Source: Volvox africanus
Taxonomy: Eukaryota > Chlorophyta > Chlorophyceae > Chlamydomonadales > Volvocaceae
Length of the DNA: 64,000 nucleotides
Assembly: GCA_030268105.1 (NCBI GenBank)
Contig: BSDZ01000091.1
Span: forward strand, 62,001 to 126,000
Direction: 5' to 3'
The position numbers were made by a program, and so were the translations under genes. Below, piece by piece: positions 32,835-44,062 of the stretch (the stretch's first letter is position 1; each line of letters starts with the position of its first letter). The notes under the pieces are model-generated. The model did not search any database, was not told where the DNA came from, and worked only from the letters and a program-made list of their open reading frames with translations.

Positions 32835-33814
32835 GCAGGGACCAAATAGGACACCTCTCATAGCATTGAGCAAACCTACGGTTGCAAACCTAGGGAATGT
32901 GAGCAACACTCATATATTTAAGAATGTCAGAGCAAGTAATACGGCCCATAATTTGTCGTATTGGGATCCCACGAATTCTCTGGTTGATTGGAACGTCCCT
33001 CTCCACTTTCCTGTCGACTTGTTGAGCTGGATAACGCTGTGGCGTTGACAGTGTTGTGGCTCCTGTTGCCCTGGCGGTTGTAGTTGCCATCTTGTCTGTT
33101 GCGTCTTATTTGGCCTGGAGGTTGTGGCATGCGTGGTGCGCGGCATTGTCGCGCGGTATGTCCATAATTTTCGCATAGTTGGCCTCAAAGTCACCCTCTG
33201 CATCGACTCATTTCTCAAAAGCCAATAGTTGAGCGCCCACGGTATCCAAATTGTATTGGCCATTGACTGTCAGCGTGGTAACAATGACCGAGAATTTCTT
33301 CGGGAGTCCCACCAGTAGATTGTAGGTAACTTCCCGTTCGGTAACGGGGTGTCCCACTTCCACCAAGTCCGTATATAGATTGCGGACGCGAGCCACATAT
33401 AAGATAAGGGCTTCATTTTGTGCCATTTTAAGGGCTGACAGTTCAGCAACAAGCTGAGATTTTCTTGCGTCACTGCTTGCCGCAAAAACAGCCGCGAGCC
33501 TCTCCCATGCTCCCTTGGCGTTGGGCGCTGCTCTGATAATTGCCAAGTGATGATCTTGGACATTTTTGACAAGGATATTTCTGACCTTGTTTGACGCGGC
33601 GATGTCCTCGTCGGTCATTGGTTCGTTTCTCAGCCATCTATCCAGGTTGTTCTCTGGTATCATAGATTGGAATCTGAATGACCACGTAGCATAATTGCTC
33701 AGACCTAATGGGTCTGATAACCTATCCTTTCCCATTGTTGCGCGTTACAGTTCCCGATGTAGGCAGGCGATTATGGTCGTTGTTGACCAGAGGCGGCGGT
33801 CGCTGTGCTCCGTA
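32835..33814 (-). pseudogene. Antisense copia-2 gag fragment, short form
   Basis: Same variant as at 950 and 26980. Gag start at 33735, TGA after 175 codons. Confidence 0.85.
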
Positions 33815-34117
33815 TGTTAAGTCTTGGACGGTTCAAACATTGGTTGCCACAACCTTGGAACTGCCCTAGAGAAGGAGCTCGGAGCTGTCCTAGAGAAGGA
33901 GCTTGGAACTGTCCTAGAGTTAAGTGGAGCCATCCGAGAGGACAACCAGGCGGAACCCTTGGAATAGCTAACAGCAGGCAATAATAGTATTTAAGGGTGC
34001 ATAAACTCTGCAATAGTCACCCAACAGCTAGCAATCGTCTAGTGTCTTATACATCTGACCTCCTCTGACCTCTGTAATACTTCATAGCAGCTTTATACTT
34101 CCTTTATCTCCTTAACA
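33815..34117 (+). repeat. copia-1 5' LTR (copy 4)
   Basis: 303 bp, GGTTC variant. Confidence 0.95.
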
Positions 34118-34130
34118 GGTTATGAGCCCC
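34118..34130 (+). promoter_or_regulatory. Primer binding site (copy 4)
   Basis: GGTTATGAGCCCC flush with the LTR, as in copy 1. Confidence 0.8.
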
Positions 34131-34161
34131 GCCTGGGCGCTCTGAGAGAACCAAGAACAAC

Positions 34162-37100
34162 ATGGGCAAGGACAAGTTGGCTGAACCCCTCGATCTCAAC
34201 AACTACTCTACCTGGGCCTATCGGTTTGAGAACTTGTGTGCTGAGCATAACTTGAACAGGGCGCTGTTGACTGAGCCGGTTACAGATGAAGAGGTCGCTG
34301 CATCGGAGCGAGTGAAGACTCTGCTGGTGAAGAATGTGAAGGACTGCCATCTGCCGGTCATCAAGGCATCGCCGAACGCCAAAATGGCGTGGGATGGCCT
34401 TGCTGCGATTTTTGCCGCCAACAACCATGCCCGCAGATCTCAGCTGCGTCAGGAGTATACTAAGCTGGCGATGAAGAAGGGAGAGGCCCTGCCGGTGTAC
34501 CTTGCAAGAGTGCGGGAGCTACACACAGATCTGCTGAAGGTGGGCCAGGCCACCAGTGAACAAGACATGACGTATGCAATGCTGACGGGTCTACCTCAGA
34601 AGTATGAGGTGATAGTGTCGATTTTGACGACACAGTCTGGCGAGCTTACGCTGTCTAGTGCAACCGCACAACTGCTGGCGTTCGAAGCTAGGGTAGGGAG
34701 CATGCATGAGGCCTCTACCAGCTCGTCTGCCTTTGTCAGTGCGGGTAGGGGAAGCTCAGCCACAGGAAGTGCGCCCCGACGTGGAGGAAGCCACGTCCGC
34801 GGCGGATCACGGGAGCCACTGCAGTGCTGGAACTGTGGAAAGCCCGGGCATCTGGAGAGGGGGTGCACTGCCCCCAGGATGGCTCAGAGGTCTGGCTCAT
34901 GGAGCTCGGCGCCTAGAGGACCCGGTTATGGGTCAGGCGGCCTGGAGCGCACAAGAATGGGCGGCCATGGAGAGGCCGCGGGCGGGCCCAGCTTGGGGAG
35001 CGACCGCCGAGGTTATGGCCGGCACGACCATGTGGACGGTGCCGGCGACAGGGGCAATGCTAGCCCGAGGAACTTTGCCTTTGTGGCATCTGGGTCTGAC
35101 CGCCTGAAAGGTTGGTACCTGGATTCTGGTGCATCTCATCATCTGACATATGATGCAGATCAGATAGTGGACGTCCGCGAGCTGGCGGAGTCAGAAAAGT
35201 TTGAGATCCTGAGTGTGAACGGGGGGATCATCAGGCCCACAGCGGTAGGGACTCTGAGGCTTATCCCCGGGGTCAATATGCATGCACGGGTGACGGTGGA
35301 AGAGGTGTATCTTGTTCCTGACAGCTTTGCAAATGTGCTGTCAGTTGCTGCCCTGGATAAGCAGGGTGGGTCAGTTTGCTTTGAGGATGGCCAAGTCACT
35401 ATGCGCAAGGGTGGTGAGAAGATTCTGACGGGCCAGCGCTTGGGCGACCTGTATGCCCTATCATGTTTTTCGATTCCCAGGTCTGCTTCCAGGTTGAGAT
35501 ACACCCAGCCTTTTGGTGGAGTGGCTCATGGGAAGTCTGCATCTGAATCAATGGACTTGTGGCACCGCCGGTATGGACACCTTGGCCTAGGTAATCTTGA
35601 GAGGTTGGTGGGTGAAGGCATGGTGTCAGGGGTGCGTTTTGCAAAGGAGCAGGTGAAGGGAGCCGGAGATGCGGGTGTGTGCGAGCCATGTGTGATGTCA
35701 CGGCAGCGCCGAGGGCCCTTCCCATCAACTGGGCATAAGGTGGATCAACCACTAGCTCTTATTCATCTTGATGTTTGTGGTCCGATGCCTGAGCGAACAC
35801 CAACGGGTTCCCTCTACCTAACTGTCTTGTTGGATGACTATACTGGTTTTTCGGCTGTAGCCTTTACACCTACCAAGGAAGCGGTGAAGGACAAGGTGAT
35901 GACTATGGTGAATCAGCTGGAGACGTACAGTGGTTTTCGGGTCAAGGAGGTACGGTCTGATCAAGGGGGTGAGTTCATTAACAGTCCCCTGCAGGAGTTT
36001 TTCCGTACGAAAGGGATTCGGCATGGGCCTACGGTGGGGTATGCCCCCGAGCAGAATGGAGCTGCTGAGCGCTTGAATAGGACTCTGTTAGAGAAGATGC
36101 GTGCTCTATTGGCTGAGTCTCAACTTCCCCAATGCATGTGGGCTGAGGCTGTCTCTACGGCGAATTACCTTCAGAATATTTCACCTGTGTCCGGTCGGCC
36201 CTGCACCCCGTATGAAGCTTTCTCAGGGGAACATCCTGATGTGAGTCATCTGCGTGTGTTTGGATGTACGGCATATGTCCATATCCCCAAGGAGAAGCGC
36301 AATAAATTAGATCCGGTAAGTCGCAAGGGTGTTCTGGTTGGGTACGGCGATGCAGGCCAGTACCGTATCCTTTTTTCAGACAATGTAGTGTCGGTGCACT
36401 CTGATGTCACCTTTGATGAGCGGAATGTCGGTGTGAAAGCACAGCAAGCTAGTCGTGCAAAGAAGTCCGTAAGGTGGCGCAACCCCGTCGACAGTACTCC
36501 TGATTCTGATAGTGATAGTGATGATGATGATGATAATGATGAGTGGGAACCGGCCCCTCACACCCAAGGTGGCGGATCCTCTACTGGTGCAGGAGGTTCA
36601 GGGGATAACAGCGGTGGACCAACAGGGGGTGGTGATGCTTCCGGCGCAGGTCCCTCGGGGAGTTCGTCCGGTGCTGGCCCCTCTGTGGGTGCTGCCGGTG
36701 CGAGTAACAATTTTGAGTCTAGGTACCCTGTCCGTGATCGAAAACGGCCGTCCGAGTGGTGGCGCAGTGAGGACCCTAGGTCTGTTGCCGGCCGGGTCCA
36801 TGTGGCTGCCGCAACCAAAGTGTCTGAGCCCAACACTTATGCTGAAGCGGTGTCTGGGGCGCAGGCCAGCGAGTGGAAAAGGGCTATGGATGACGAAATT
36901 AACTCTCAGTTGGCAAATGGAACCTGGACCTTAGAAACACCCCCGCCAGGCACGAAGCTTATTCCATGTCGCTGGGTGTATAAGGTGAAACACAATCCAG
37001 ATGGTAGTGTTGAGCGGTTTAAAGCGCGCTTGGTCGCAAAAGGGTTTGTACAGCGCGAGGGGGTGGATTATGGTGAGCTCTTTGCGCCTACGTCCCGTAG

Positions 37101-38364
37101 CTCATCTTTTCGAGTCCTTTTAGCGGTTGCAGCGGCTAGAAAAATGCCCATTCACCAGCTAGATGTGACGACTGCGTTCTTGAATGGAGAACTGAAGGAG
37201 GATCTTTGGATGGAGCAGCCACCGGGGTACGAGTCGGAAACTCCAGGCCTGGCCTGTCACCTGCATAAGTCCATCTATGGTCTAAAGCAGGCCCCACGGT
37301 GCTGGTATGATAAGTTGTGTGAGAAGTTTGCCGAGATTGGGCTGTTCCCGTCTAAATCAGATCCGGCTATGTTTCTGAAGGTTGATGAAAGGGGAGTGGT
37401 GGTTGCATTGGTTCATGTGGATGATACGTGTGTGGCCTCAGATGATTTAGAATTGGTGCGGAAGGTGAAAGAGGCGATTGGTCAGTGCTTCAAGATTCGG
37501 GACCTAGGGGAGGCACGAGTATTTTTGGGCATGGATATTCGTCGAGAGAAGGATGGCGATATTGTGTTGAGTCAATCTCGTTATATTGAGCAGATTCTGG
37601 AGCGGCACAACATGCTGGATGCCAAAGATCGGGCAACTCCTCTGGCAATGGGTACAAGGGCTGCCCCAGTGACTGATGATGAAGGCAAACTGCTGGAGGA
37701 CCCAACGCCTTACCGAGCTCTGGTGGGAGAACTCAACTACCTTGCAGTGAGTACACGTCCCGACCTGGCCTATGCCCTGAGTGTGCTTTCCCGGTCCATG
37801 GCTAAGCCTACCCGCGCTGCAATGAGTGCGGCAAAGGGAGTGCTGCGGTACCTGGCGGGTACTCGGGAGATGGGTCTTCGGTTTCCTGGCGGACAAGGGC
37901 TGCAGCTGGATGGCTACAGTGATTCGGATTGGGCAGGAGACACAGTTACCCGCAGGTCAACAACTGGTTATGTTTTCCGAGTGAACGGTACTGCGATAAG
38001 TTGGAGCAGCCAGCTGCAGCGTACCGTGGCAGCATCATCAGTGGAGGCAGAGTATCAAGCTCTTTCCAGTGCGGTGAGAGAAGCCCTTTGGCTGTCAAAG
38101 CTGTCTGACGATCTGAAGATCGGCACCTCCCCCTCGATTATTAAGGTGGATTCCCAGGGGGCGATGAATATCAGCAACAACCCTATGACGTCCCAGCGGT
38201 CCAAGCATATTGATGTGATGCATCATCTAGTCAGAGAGCGGGTCGCAAGTGGGGAGGTTGAGCTTAGGTACTGCCCTACGGAGAAGATGGTGGCTGATGT
38301 GATGACGAAGGCCTTGGGTGAAGCCAAGTTCAAGTGGTGCCGTGCCTCCATGGGTGTAGTCTAG
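34162..38364 (+). CDS. copia-1 Gag-Pol polyprotein (copy 4)
   Basis: 1,400 codons, intact. It shares the GTC/ACT/GCG silent variants with copy 1. One amino-acid change is visible: codon 671 is CAG (Gln) instead of CGG (Arg), in NYLQNISP, about 35 residues after the catalytic Glu of integrase. The motif NYLRNISP is also present in copia-2, so Arg is ancestral and this copy may have altered integrase activity. All catalytic residues are present. Confidence 0.97.
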   Translation: MGKDKLAEPLDLNNYSTWAYRFENLCAEHNLNRALLTEPVTDEEVAASERVKTLLVKNVKDCHLPVIKASPNAKMAWDGLAAIFAANNHARRSQLRQEYTKLAMKKGEALPVYLARVRELHTDLLKVGQATSEQDMTYAMLTGLPQKYEVIVSILTTQSGELTLSSATAQLLAFEARVGSMHEASTSSSAFVSAGRGSSATGSAPRRGGSHVRGGSREPLQCWNCGKPGHLERGCTAPRMAQRSGSWSSAPRGPGYGSGGLERTRMGGHGEAAGGPSLGSDRRGYGRHDHVDGAGDRGNASPRNFAFVASGSDRLKGWYLDSGASHHLTYDADQIVDVRELAESEKFEILSVNGGIIRPTAVGTLRLIPGVNMHARVTVEEVYLVPDSFANVLSVAALDKQGGSVCFEDGQVTMRKGGEKILTGQRLGDLYALSCFSIPRSASRLRYTQPFGGVAHGKSASESMDLWHRRYGHLGLGNLERLVGEGMVSGVRFAKEQVKGAGDAGVCEPCVMSRQRRGPFPSTGHKVDQPLALIHLDVCGPMPERTPTGSLYLTVLLDDYTGFSAVAFTPTKEAVKDKVMTMVNQLETYSGFRVKEVRSDQGGEFINSPLQEFFRTKGIRHGPTVGYAPEQNGAAERLNRTLLEKMRALLAESQLPQCMWAEAVSTANYLQNISPVSGRPCTPYEAFSGEHPDVSHLRVFGCTAYVHIPKEKRNKLDPVSRKGVLVGYGDAGQYRILFSDNVVSVHSDVTFDERNVGVKAQQASRAKKSVRWRNPVDSTPDSDSDSDDDDDNDEWEPAPHTQGGGSSTGAGGSGDNSGGPTGGGDASGAGPSGSSSGAGPSVGAAGASNNFESRYPVRDRKRPSEWWRSEDPRSVAGRVHVAAATKVSEPNTYAEAVSGAQASEWKRAMDDEINSQLANGTWTLETPPPGTKLIPCRWVYKVKHNPDGSVERFKARLVAKGFVQREGVDYGELFAPTSRSSSFRVLLAVAAARKMPIHQLDVTTAFLNGELKEDLWMEQPPGYESETPGLACHLHKSIYGLKQAPRCWYDKLCEKFAEIGLFPSKSDPAMFLKVDERGVVVALVHVDDTCVASDDLELVRKVKEAIGQCFKIRDLGEARVFLGMDIRREKDGDIVLSQSRYIEQILERHNMLDAKDRATPLAMGTRAAPVTDDEGKLLEDPTPYRALVGELNYLAVSTRPDLAYALSVLSRSMAKPTRAAMSAAKGVLRYLAGTREMGLRFPGGQGLQLDGYSDSDWAGDTVTRRSTTGYVFRVNGTAISWSSQLQRTVAASSVEAEYQALSSAVREALWLSKLSDDLKIGTSPSIIKVDSQGAMNISNNPMTSQRSKHIDVMHHLVRERVASGEVELRYCPTEKMVADVMTKALGEAKFKWCRASMGVV

Positions 38365-38386
38365 TGGGGTTTGCACCGAGGGGGCG

Positions 38387-38689
38387 TGTTAAGTCTTGGA
38401 CGGTGCAAACATTGGTTGCCACAACCTTGGAACTGCCCTAGAGAAGGAGCTCGGAGCTGTCCTAGAGAAGGAGCTTGGAACTGTCCTAGAGTTAAGTGGA
38501 GCCATCCGAGAGGACAACCAGGCGGAACCCTTGGAATAGCTAACAGCAGGCAATAATAGTATTTAAGGGTGCATAAACTCTGCAATAGTCACCCAACAGC
38601 TAGCAATCGTCTAGTGTCTTATACATCTGACCTCCTCTGACCTCTGTAATACTTCATAGCAGCTTTATACTTCCTTTATCTCCTTAACA
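38387..38689 (+). repeat. copia-1 3' LTR (copy 4)
   Basis: 303 bp, GGTGC variant; last copia-1 LTR in the window. Confidence 0.95.
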
Positions 38690-39669
38690 GCAGGGACCAA
38701 ATAGGACACCTCTCATAGCATTGAGCAAACCTACGGTTGCAAACCTAGGGAATGTGAGCAACACTCATATATTTAAGAATGTCAGAGCAAGTAATACGGC
38801 CCATAATTTGTCGTATTGGGATCCCACGAATTCTCTGGTTGATTGGAACGTCCCTCTCCACTTTCCTGTCGACTTGTTGAGCTGGATAACGCTGTGGCGT
38901 TGACAGTGTTGTGGCTCCTGTTGCCCTGGCGGTTGTAGTTGCCATCTTGTCTGTTGCGTCTTATTTGGCCTGGAGGTTGTGGCATGCGTGGTGCGCGGCA
39001 TTGTCGCGCGGTATGTCCATAATTTTCGCATAGTTGGCCTCATAGTCACCCTCTGCATCGACTCATTTCTCAAAAGCCAATAGTTGAGCGCCCACGGTAT
39101 CCAAATTGTATTGGCCATTGACTGTCAGCGTGGTAACAATGACCGAGAATTTCTTCGGGAGTCCCACCAGTAGATTGTAGGTAACTTCCCGTTCGGTAAC
39201 GGGGTGTCCCACTTCCACCAAGTCCGTATATAGATTGCGGACGCGAGCCACATATAAGATAAGGGCTTCATTTTGTGCCATTTTAAGGGCTGACAGTTCA
39301 GCAACAAGCTGAGATTTTCTTGCGTCACTGCTTGCTGCAAAAACAGCCGCGAGCCTCTCCCATGCTCCCTTGGCGTTGGGCGCTGCTCTGATAATTGCCA
39401 AGTGATGATCTTGGACATTTTTGACAAGGATATTTCTGACCTTGTTTGACGCGGCGATGTCCTCGTCGGTCATTGGTTCGTCTCTCAGCCATCTATCCAG
39501 GTTGTTCTCTTGTATCATAGATTGGAATCTGAATGACCACGTAGCATAATTGCTCAGACCTAATGGGTCTGATAACCTATCCTTTCCCATTGTTGCGCGT
39601 TACAGTTCCCGATGTAGGCAGGCGATTATGGTCGTTGTTGACCAGAGGCGGCGGTCGCTGTGCTCCGTA
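38690..39669 (-). pseudogene. Antisense copia-2 gag fragment, short form
   Basis: Same unusual variant as at 6805 (CTCATAG filler, GCTTGCTGC, MIQENN, RDEPM). Gag start at 39590. Followed by an AT-rich block, marking the change to satellite array 2. Confidence 0.85.
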
Positions 39670-41208
39670 TTTTGTGGACCAGTATTCGCGTCACGAGTGA
39701 TTCCTCAATTCTCGCACCACGAGCAGTCGCTGATTCGGGCAATTGATTTAATTGCATTTCAGTACCTTATTGCGCTTTCTTCTGTTTAAACGAAATTAAA
39801 GCACCCTACATAATAGCACCCTCCAACTGAAATATTTAAATTCCCGTCAGAGCAGCATTCATAATGCTTCCGGCTGTGAAAGGCATAACTGCTTGTGCAT
39901 TTGCTTTTATGCTTAAATCTTTATGAACATTTCGCCTGTGCCTTTCTTATTATATTGCCTTGCAGTTGCTGAACTTATTCTGGGCGCCATTATGTGTTTT
40001 ACCGAAGTTTAATCACCCACATTTTTTCTTTGTAGCTAAATACTTTTATTCCCGTCATCATTTTGGTTCCGGCTGAGAGATGCATAACTGCATGTTGAAA
40101 TTGCTTAAGCAATTTACCCTTTTGGCTCTTGAACGCTTAAAGCTTATTTTTGAACATTTTGCCATTATTTTGTGCTTTTCTTATAGCATGGCATAGCTGT
40201 TGCTGAACTGAATGTGGGCGCTTTCTTGACTATAAACGAGAACTTGAAACACCCCACGCTGGTGCTTCTCATTCAGACAGCAATCATTATGGTTCCGGCT
40301 ATCAAATGTATAACTGCTGGTGCATTTGCTATCACTTAAATCCTGTATGTTTCTGAACAATTTGCCACTATTGAACGTTTTTTACTTATTGCATTGCATT
40401 GTAGTACCATATATTCACATTGAGATATATTCTTATATCAAAACGAAACTGAATTAACAAATTGTTGCTCTCCAGCTAAAAGATAAAAATGTATTACTGC
40501 TTGTGCATTTCTTCAAGCTTCATTCCTTCATGAAAAATTTGTTTAAAATTTTATTTCATGAAAGAATAAGGAATGGATTTCTAATTGCATTGCATTGCAG
40601 GTGCAAAACTAAATGTGAGCGCTTTTTGTGTTTAAATGAACTTGAATCACCCCACAAAATTTCACTTCAGCTGAAAATTTATATTCCCGTCAGAACAGCA
40701 GCAATCATCATTTGTGTGCGAACAACTGCTTGAAATGGTTAACTGCTTGTTTGTTTGCTTTATTGAATTATTTGCATCTTTTTCATGTGCTTTTCTTAGT
40801 GCATTGCATTGCAGTCAATGTGTGCGCGTTTTGTGTTAAAATGAATCACCTCACATTGTTGCTCTCCAGCTGAATATTTTCCCGTCAGAACAGCAATCAT
40901 CATGGTTCCGGCTGTGAAATGCATAACTGCATATCCAAGCTCAATGCCGTTTTGTTAATGACGCCACCAGCACAACCATCCATCATTGCCGCCACCGGGA
41001 GAGGGAGGGAGGTTGGTTGGGGAGCACCGCCACCACCACTGCCACCGCCTACGCCACAAGCACGACCATCATCGCCGACATTGGGAAGGACGGAGAAAGG
41101 GAGCGCAAGCGGGAGGGAGGTTGGGCGGTAAGTATTTTGAATAGGTTGGGTCATAGACACGACGCGGATGTCTTGATACAATGTTACAATAAAGGACGTC
41201 ATGGACTC
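39670..41208. repeat. AT-rich block (array 2, first copy)
   Basis: 1,539 bp, appears identical to the block at 7785. Confidence 0.85.
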
Positions 41209-42523
41209 GCAGGGACCAAATAGGACACCTCTCATAGCATTGAGCAAACCTAGGGTTGCAAACCTAGGGAATGTGAGCAACACTCATATATTTAAGAATG
41301 TCAGAGCAAGTAATACGGCCCATAATTTGTCGTATTGGGATCCCACGAATTCTCTGGTTGATTGGAACGTCCCTCTCCACTTTCCTGTCGACTTGTTGAG
41401 CTGGATAACGCTGTGGCGTTGACAGTGTTGTGGCTCCTGTTGCCCTGGCGGTTGTAGTTGCCATCTTGTCTGTTGCGTCTTATTTGGCCTGGAGGTTGTG
41501 GCATGCGTGGTGCGCGGCATTGTCGCGCGGTATGTCCATAATTTTCGCATAGTTGGCATTGCACTGTCCCGCCGTAGCCATAACCTGATCTGTGTTCATG
41601 TTGGCTTACTCCGTTGCGGCCATCTCTTCCATAACTCCATGCATCGCCTTGATTGATGATTGGCATATTCCTGTATCCTCGATCAAACGTGTTGCCGCGA
41701 TGGTTCCATCCGTCGTGGCTGTTGTTGGCAGCGCTCCTCGACTTGTGCCGGCAAATGCGACCGACTTGTGCCGGCAAATGCGACCGAATTACCTCCGTAG
41801 TCGCGTTCAATTGTGTCATGGTGATTGCGGCTAGTCTCGCTGTGATATTGTCCGGTGCTGCAATTGTCTCTTTGGCTTGTTGCACTGAAAGCAACGGAAG
41901 CACCCTCTGCATCGACTCATTTCTCAAAAGCCAATAGTTGAGCGCCCACGGTATCCAAATTGTATTGGCCATTGACTGTCAGCGTGGTAACAATGACCGA
42001 GAATTTCTTCGGGAGTCCCACCAGTAGATTGTAGGTAACTTCCCGTTCGGTAACGGGGTGTCCCACTTCCACCAAGTCCGTATATAGATTGCGGACGCGA
42101 GCCACATATAAGATAAGGGCTTCATTTTGTGCCATTTTAAGGGCTGACAGTTCAGCAACAAGCTGAGATTTTCTTGCGTCACTGCTTGCCGCAAAAACAG
42201 CCGCGAGCCTCTCCCATGCTCCCTTGGCGTTGGGCGCTGCTCTGATAATTGCCAAGTGATGATCTTGGACATTTTTGACAAGGATATTTCTGACCTTGTT
42301 TGACGCGGCGATGTCCTCGTCGGTCATTGGTTCGTCTCTCAGCCATCTATCCAGGTTGTTCTCTTGTATCATAGATTGGAATCTGAATGACCACGTAGCA
42401 TAATTGCTCAGACCTAATGGGTCTGATAACCTATCCTTTCCCATTGTTGCGCGTTACAGTTCCCGATGTAGGCAGGCGATTATGGTCGTTGTTGACCAGA
42501 GGCGGCGGTCGCTGTGCTCCGTA
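41209..42523 (-). pseudogene. Antisense copia-2 gag module, 10-bp deletion form
   Basis: 1,315 bp. Gag start at 42444, TGA after 175 codons. It lacks 10 bp (CATGTGCCTC) next to the 23-bp duplication. By chance this joins two frames into a 223-codon open frame (41301-41972 minus) that contains the zinc knuckle CQLCENYGHTARQC, but its first ~100 codons are out of frame relative to gag, so I do not treat it as a gene. Confidence 0.85.
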
Positions 42524-44062
42524 TTTTGTGGACCAGTATTCGCGTCACGAGTGATTCCTCAATTCTCGCACCACGAGCAGTCGCTGATTCGGGCAATTGA
42601 TTTAATTGCATTTCAGTACCTTATTGCGCTTTCTTCTGTTTAAACGAAATTAAAGCACCCTACATAATAGCACCCTCCAACTGAAATATTTAAATTCCCG
42701 TCAGAGCAGCATTCATAATGCTTCCGGCTGTGAAAGGCATAACTGCTTGTGCATTTGCTTTTATGCTTAAATCTTTATGAACATTTCGCCTGTGCCTTTC
42801 TTATTATATTGCCTTGCAGTTGCTGAACTTATTCTGGGCGCCATTATGTGTTTTACCGAAGTTTAATCACCCACATTTTTTCTTTGTAGCTAAATACTTT
42901 TATTCCCGTCATCATTTTGGTTCCGGCTGAGAGATGCATAACTGCATGTTGAAATTGCTTAAGCAATTTACCCTTTTGGCTCTTGAACGCTTAAAGCTTA
43001 TTTTTGAACATTTTGCCATTATTTTGTGCTTTTCTTATAGCATGGCATAGCTGTTGCTGAACTGAATGTGGGCGCTTTCTTGACTATAAACGAGAACTTG
43101 AAACACCCCACGCTGGTGCTTCTCATTCAGACAGCAATCATTATGGTTCCGGCTATCAAATGTATAACTGCTGGTGCATTTGCTATCACTTAAATCCTGT
43201 ATGTTTCTGAACAATTTGCCACTATTGAACGTTTTTTACTTATTGCATTGCATTGTAGTACCATATATTCACATTGAGATATATTCTTATATCAAAACGA
43301 AACTGAATTAACAAATTGTTGCTCTCCAGCTAAAAGATAAAAATGTATTACTGCTTGTGCATTTCTTCAAGCTTCATTCCTTCATGAAAAATTTGTTTAA
43401 AATTTTATTTCATGAAAGAATAAGGAATGGATTTCTAATTGCATTGCATTGCAGGTGCAAAACTAAATGTGAGCGCTTTTTGTGTTTAAATGAACTTGAA
43501 TCACCCCACAAAATTTCACTTCAGCTGAAAATTTATATTCCCGTCAGAACAGCAGCAATCATCATTTGTGTGCGAACAACTGCTTGAAATGGTTAACTGC
43601 TTGTTTGTTTGCTTTATTGAATTATTTGCATCTTTTTCATGTGCTTTTCTTAGTGCATTGCATTGCAGTCAATGTGTGCGCGTTTTGTGTTAAAATGAAT
43701 CACCTCACATTGTTGCTCTCCAGCTGAATATTTTCCCGTCAGAACAGCAATCATCATGGTTCCGGCTGTGAAATGCATAACTGCATATCCAAGCTCAATG
43801 CCGTTTTGTTAATGACGCCACCAGCACAACCATCCATCATTGCCGCCACCGGGAGAGGGAGGGAGGTTGGTTGGGGAGCACCGCCACCACCACTGCCACC
43901 GCCTACGCCACAAGCACGACCATCATCGCCGACATTGGGAAGGACGGAGAAAGGGAGCGCAAGCGGGAGGGAGGTTGGGCGGTAAGTATTTTGAATAGGT
44001 TGGGTCATAGACACGACGCGGATGTCTTGATACAATGTTACAATAAAGGACGTCATGGACTC
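42524..44062. repeat. AT-rich block (array 2, second copy)
   Basis: As the block at 39670. Confidence 0.85.

Larger units (their letters stand above)
33815..38689 (+). mobile_element. copia-1 copy 4, complete
   Basis: 4,875 bp, 5,855 bp downstream of copy 3; last unit of the second copia-1 array. With its flanks it resembles copy 1 most closely (shared silent variants and shared unusual spacer on the right), at an offset of 31,885 bp. Confidence 0.97.

Noticed and set aside
1..39669. Copia-1 array as integrated LTR circles or concatemers
   Set aside because: Units do not share LTRs and are separated by 980 bp of non-copia-1 sequence, so circle integration or LTR-LTR unequal crossing alone does not produce this layout.
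41301..41972. 223-codon minus-strand open frame with a zinc knuckle
   Set aside because: Its first ~100 codons are out of frame with gag; it opens only because a 10-bp deletion sits next to a 23-bp duplication. Treated as a chance frame in a pseudogene.
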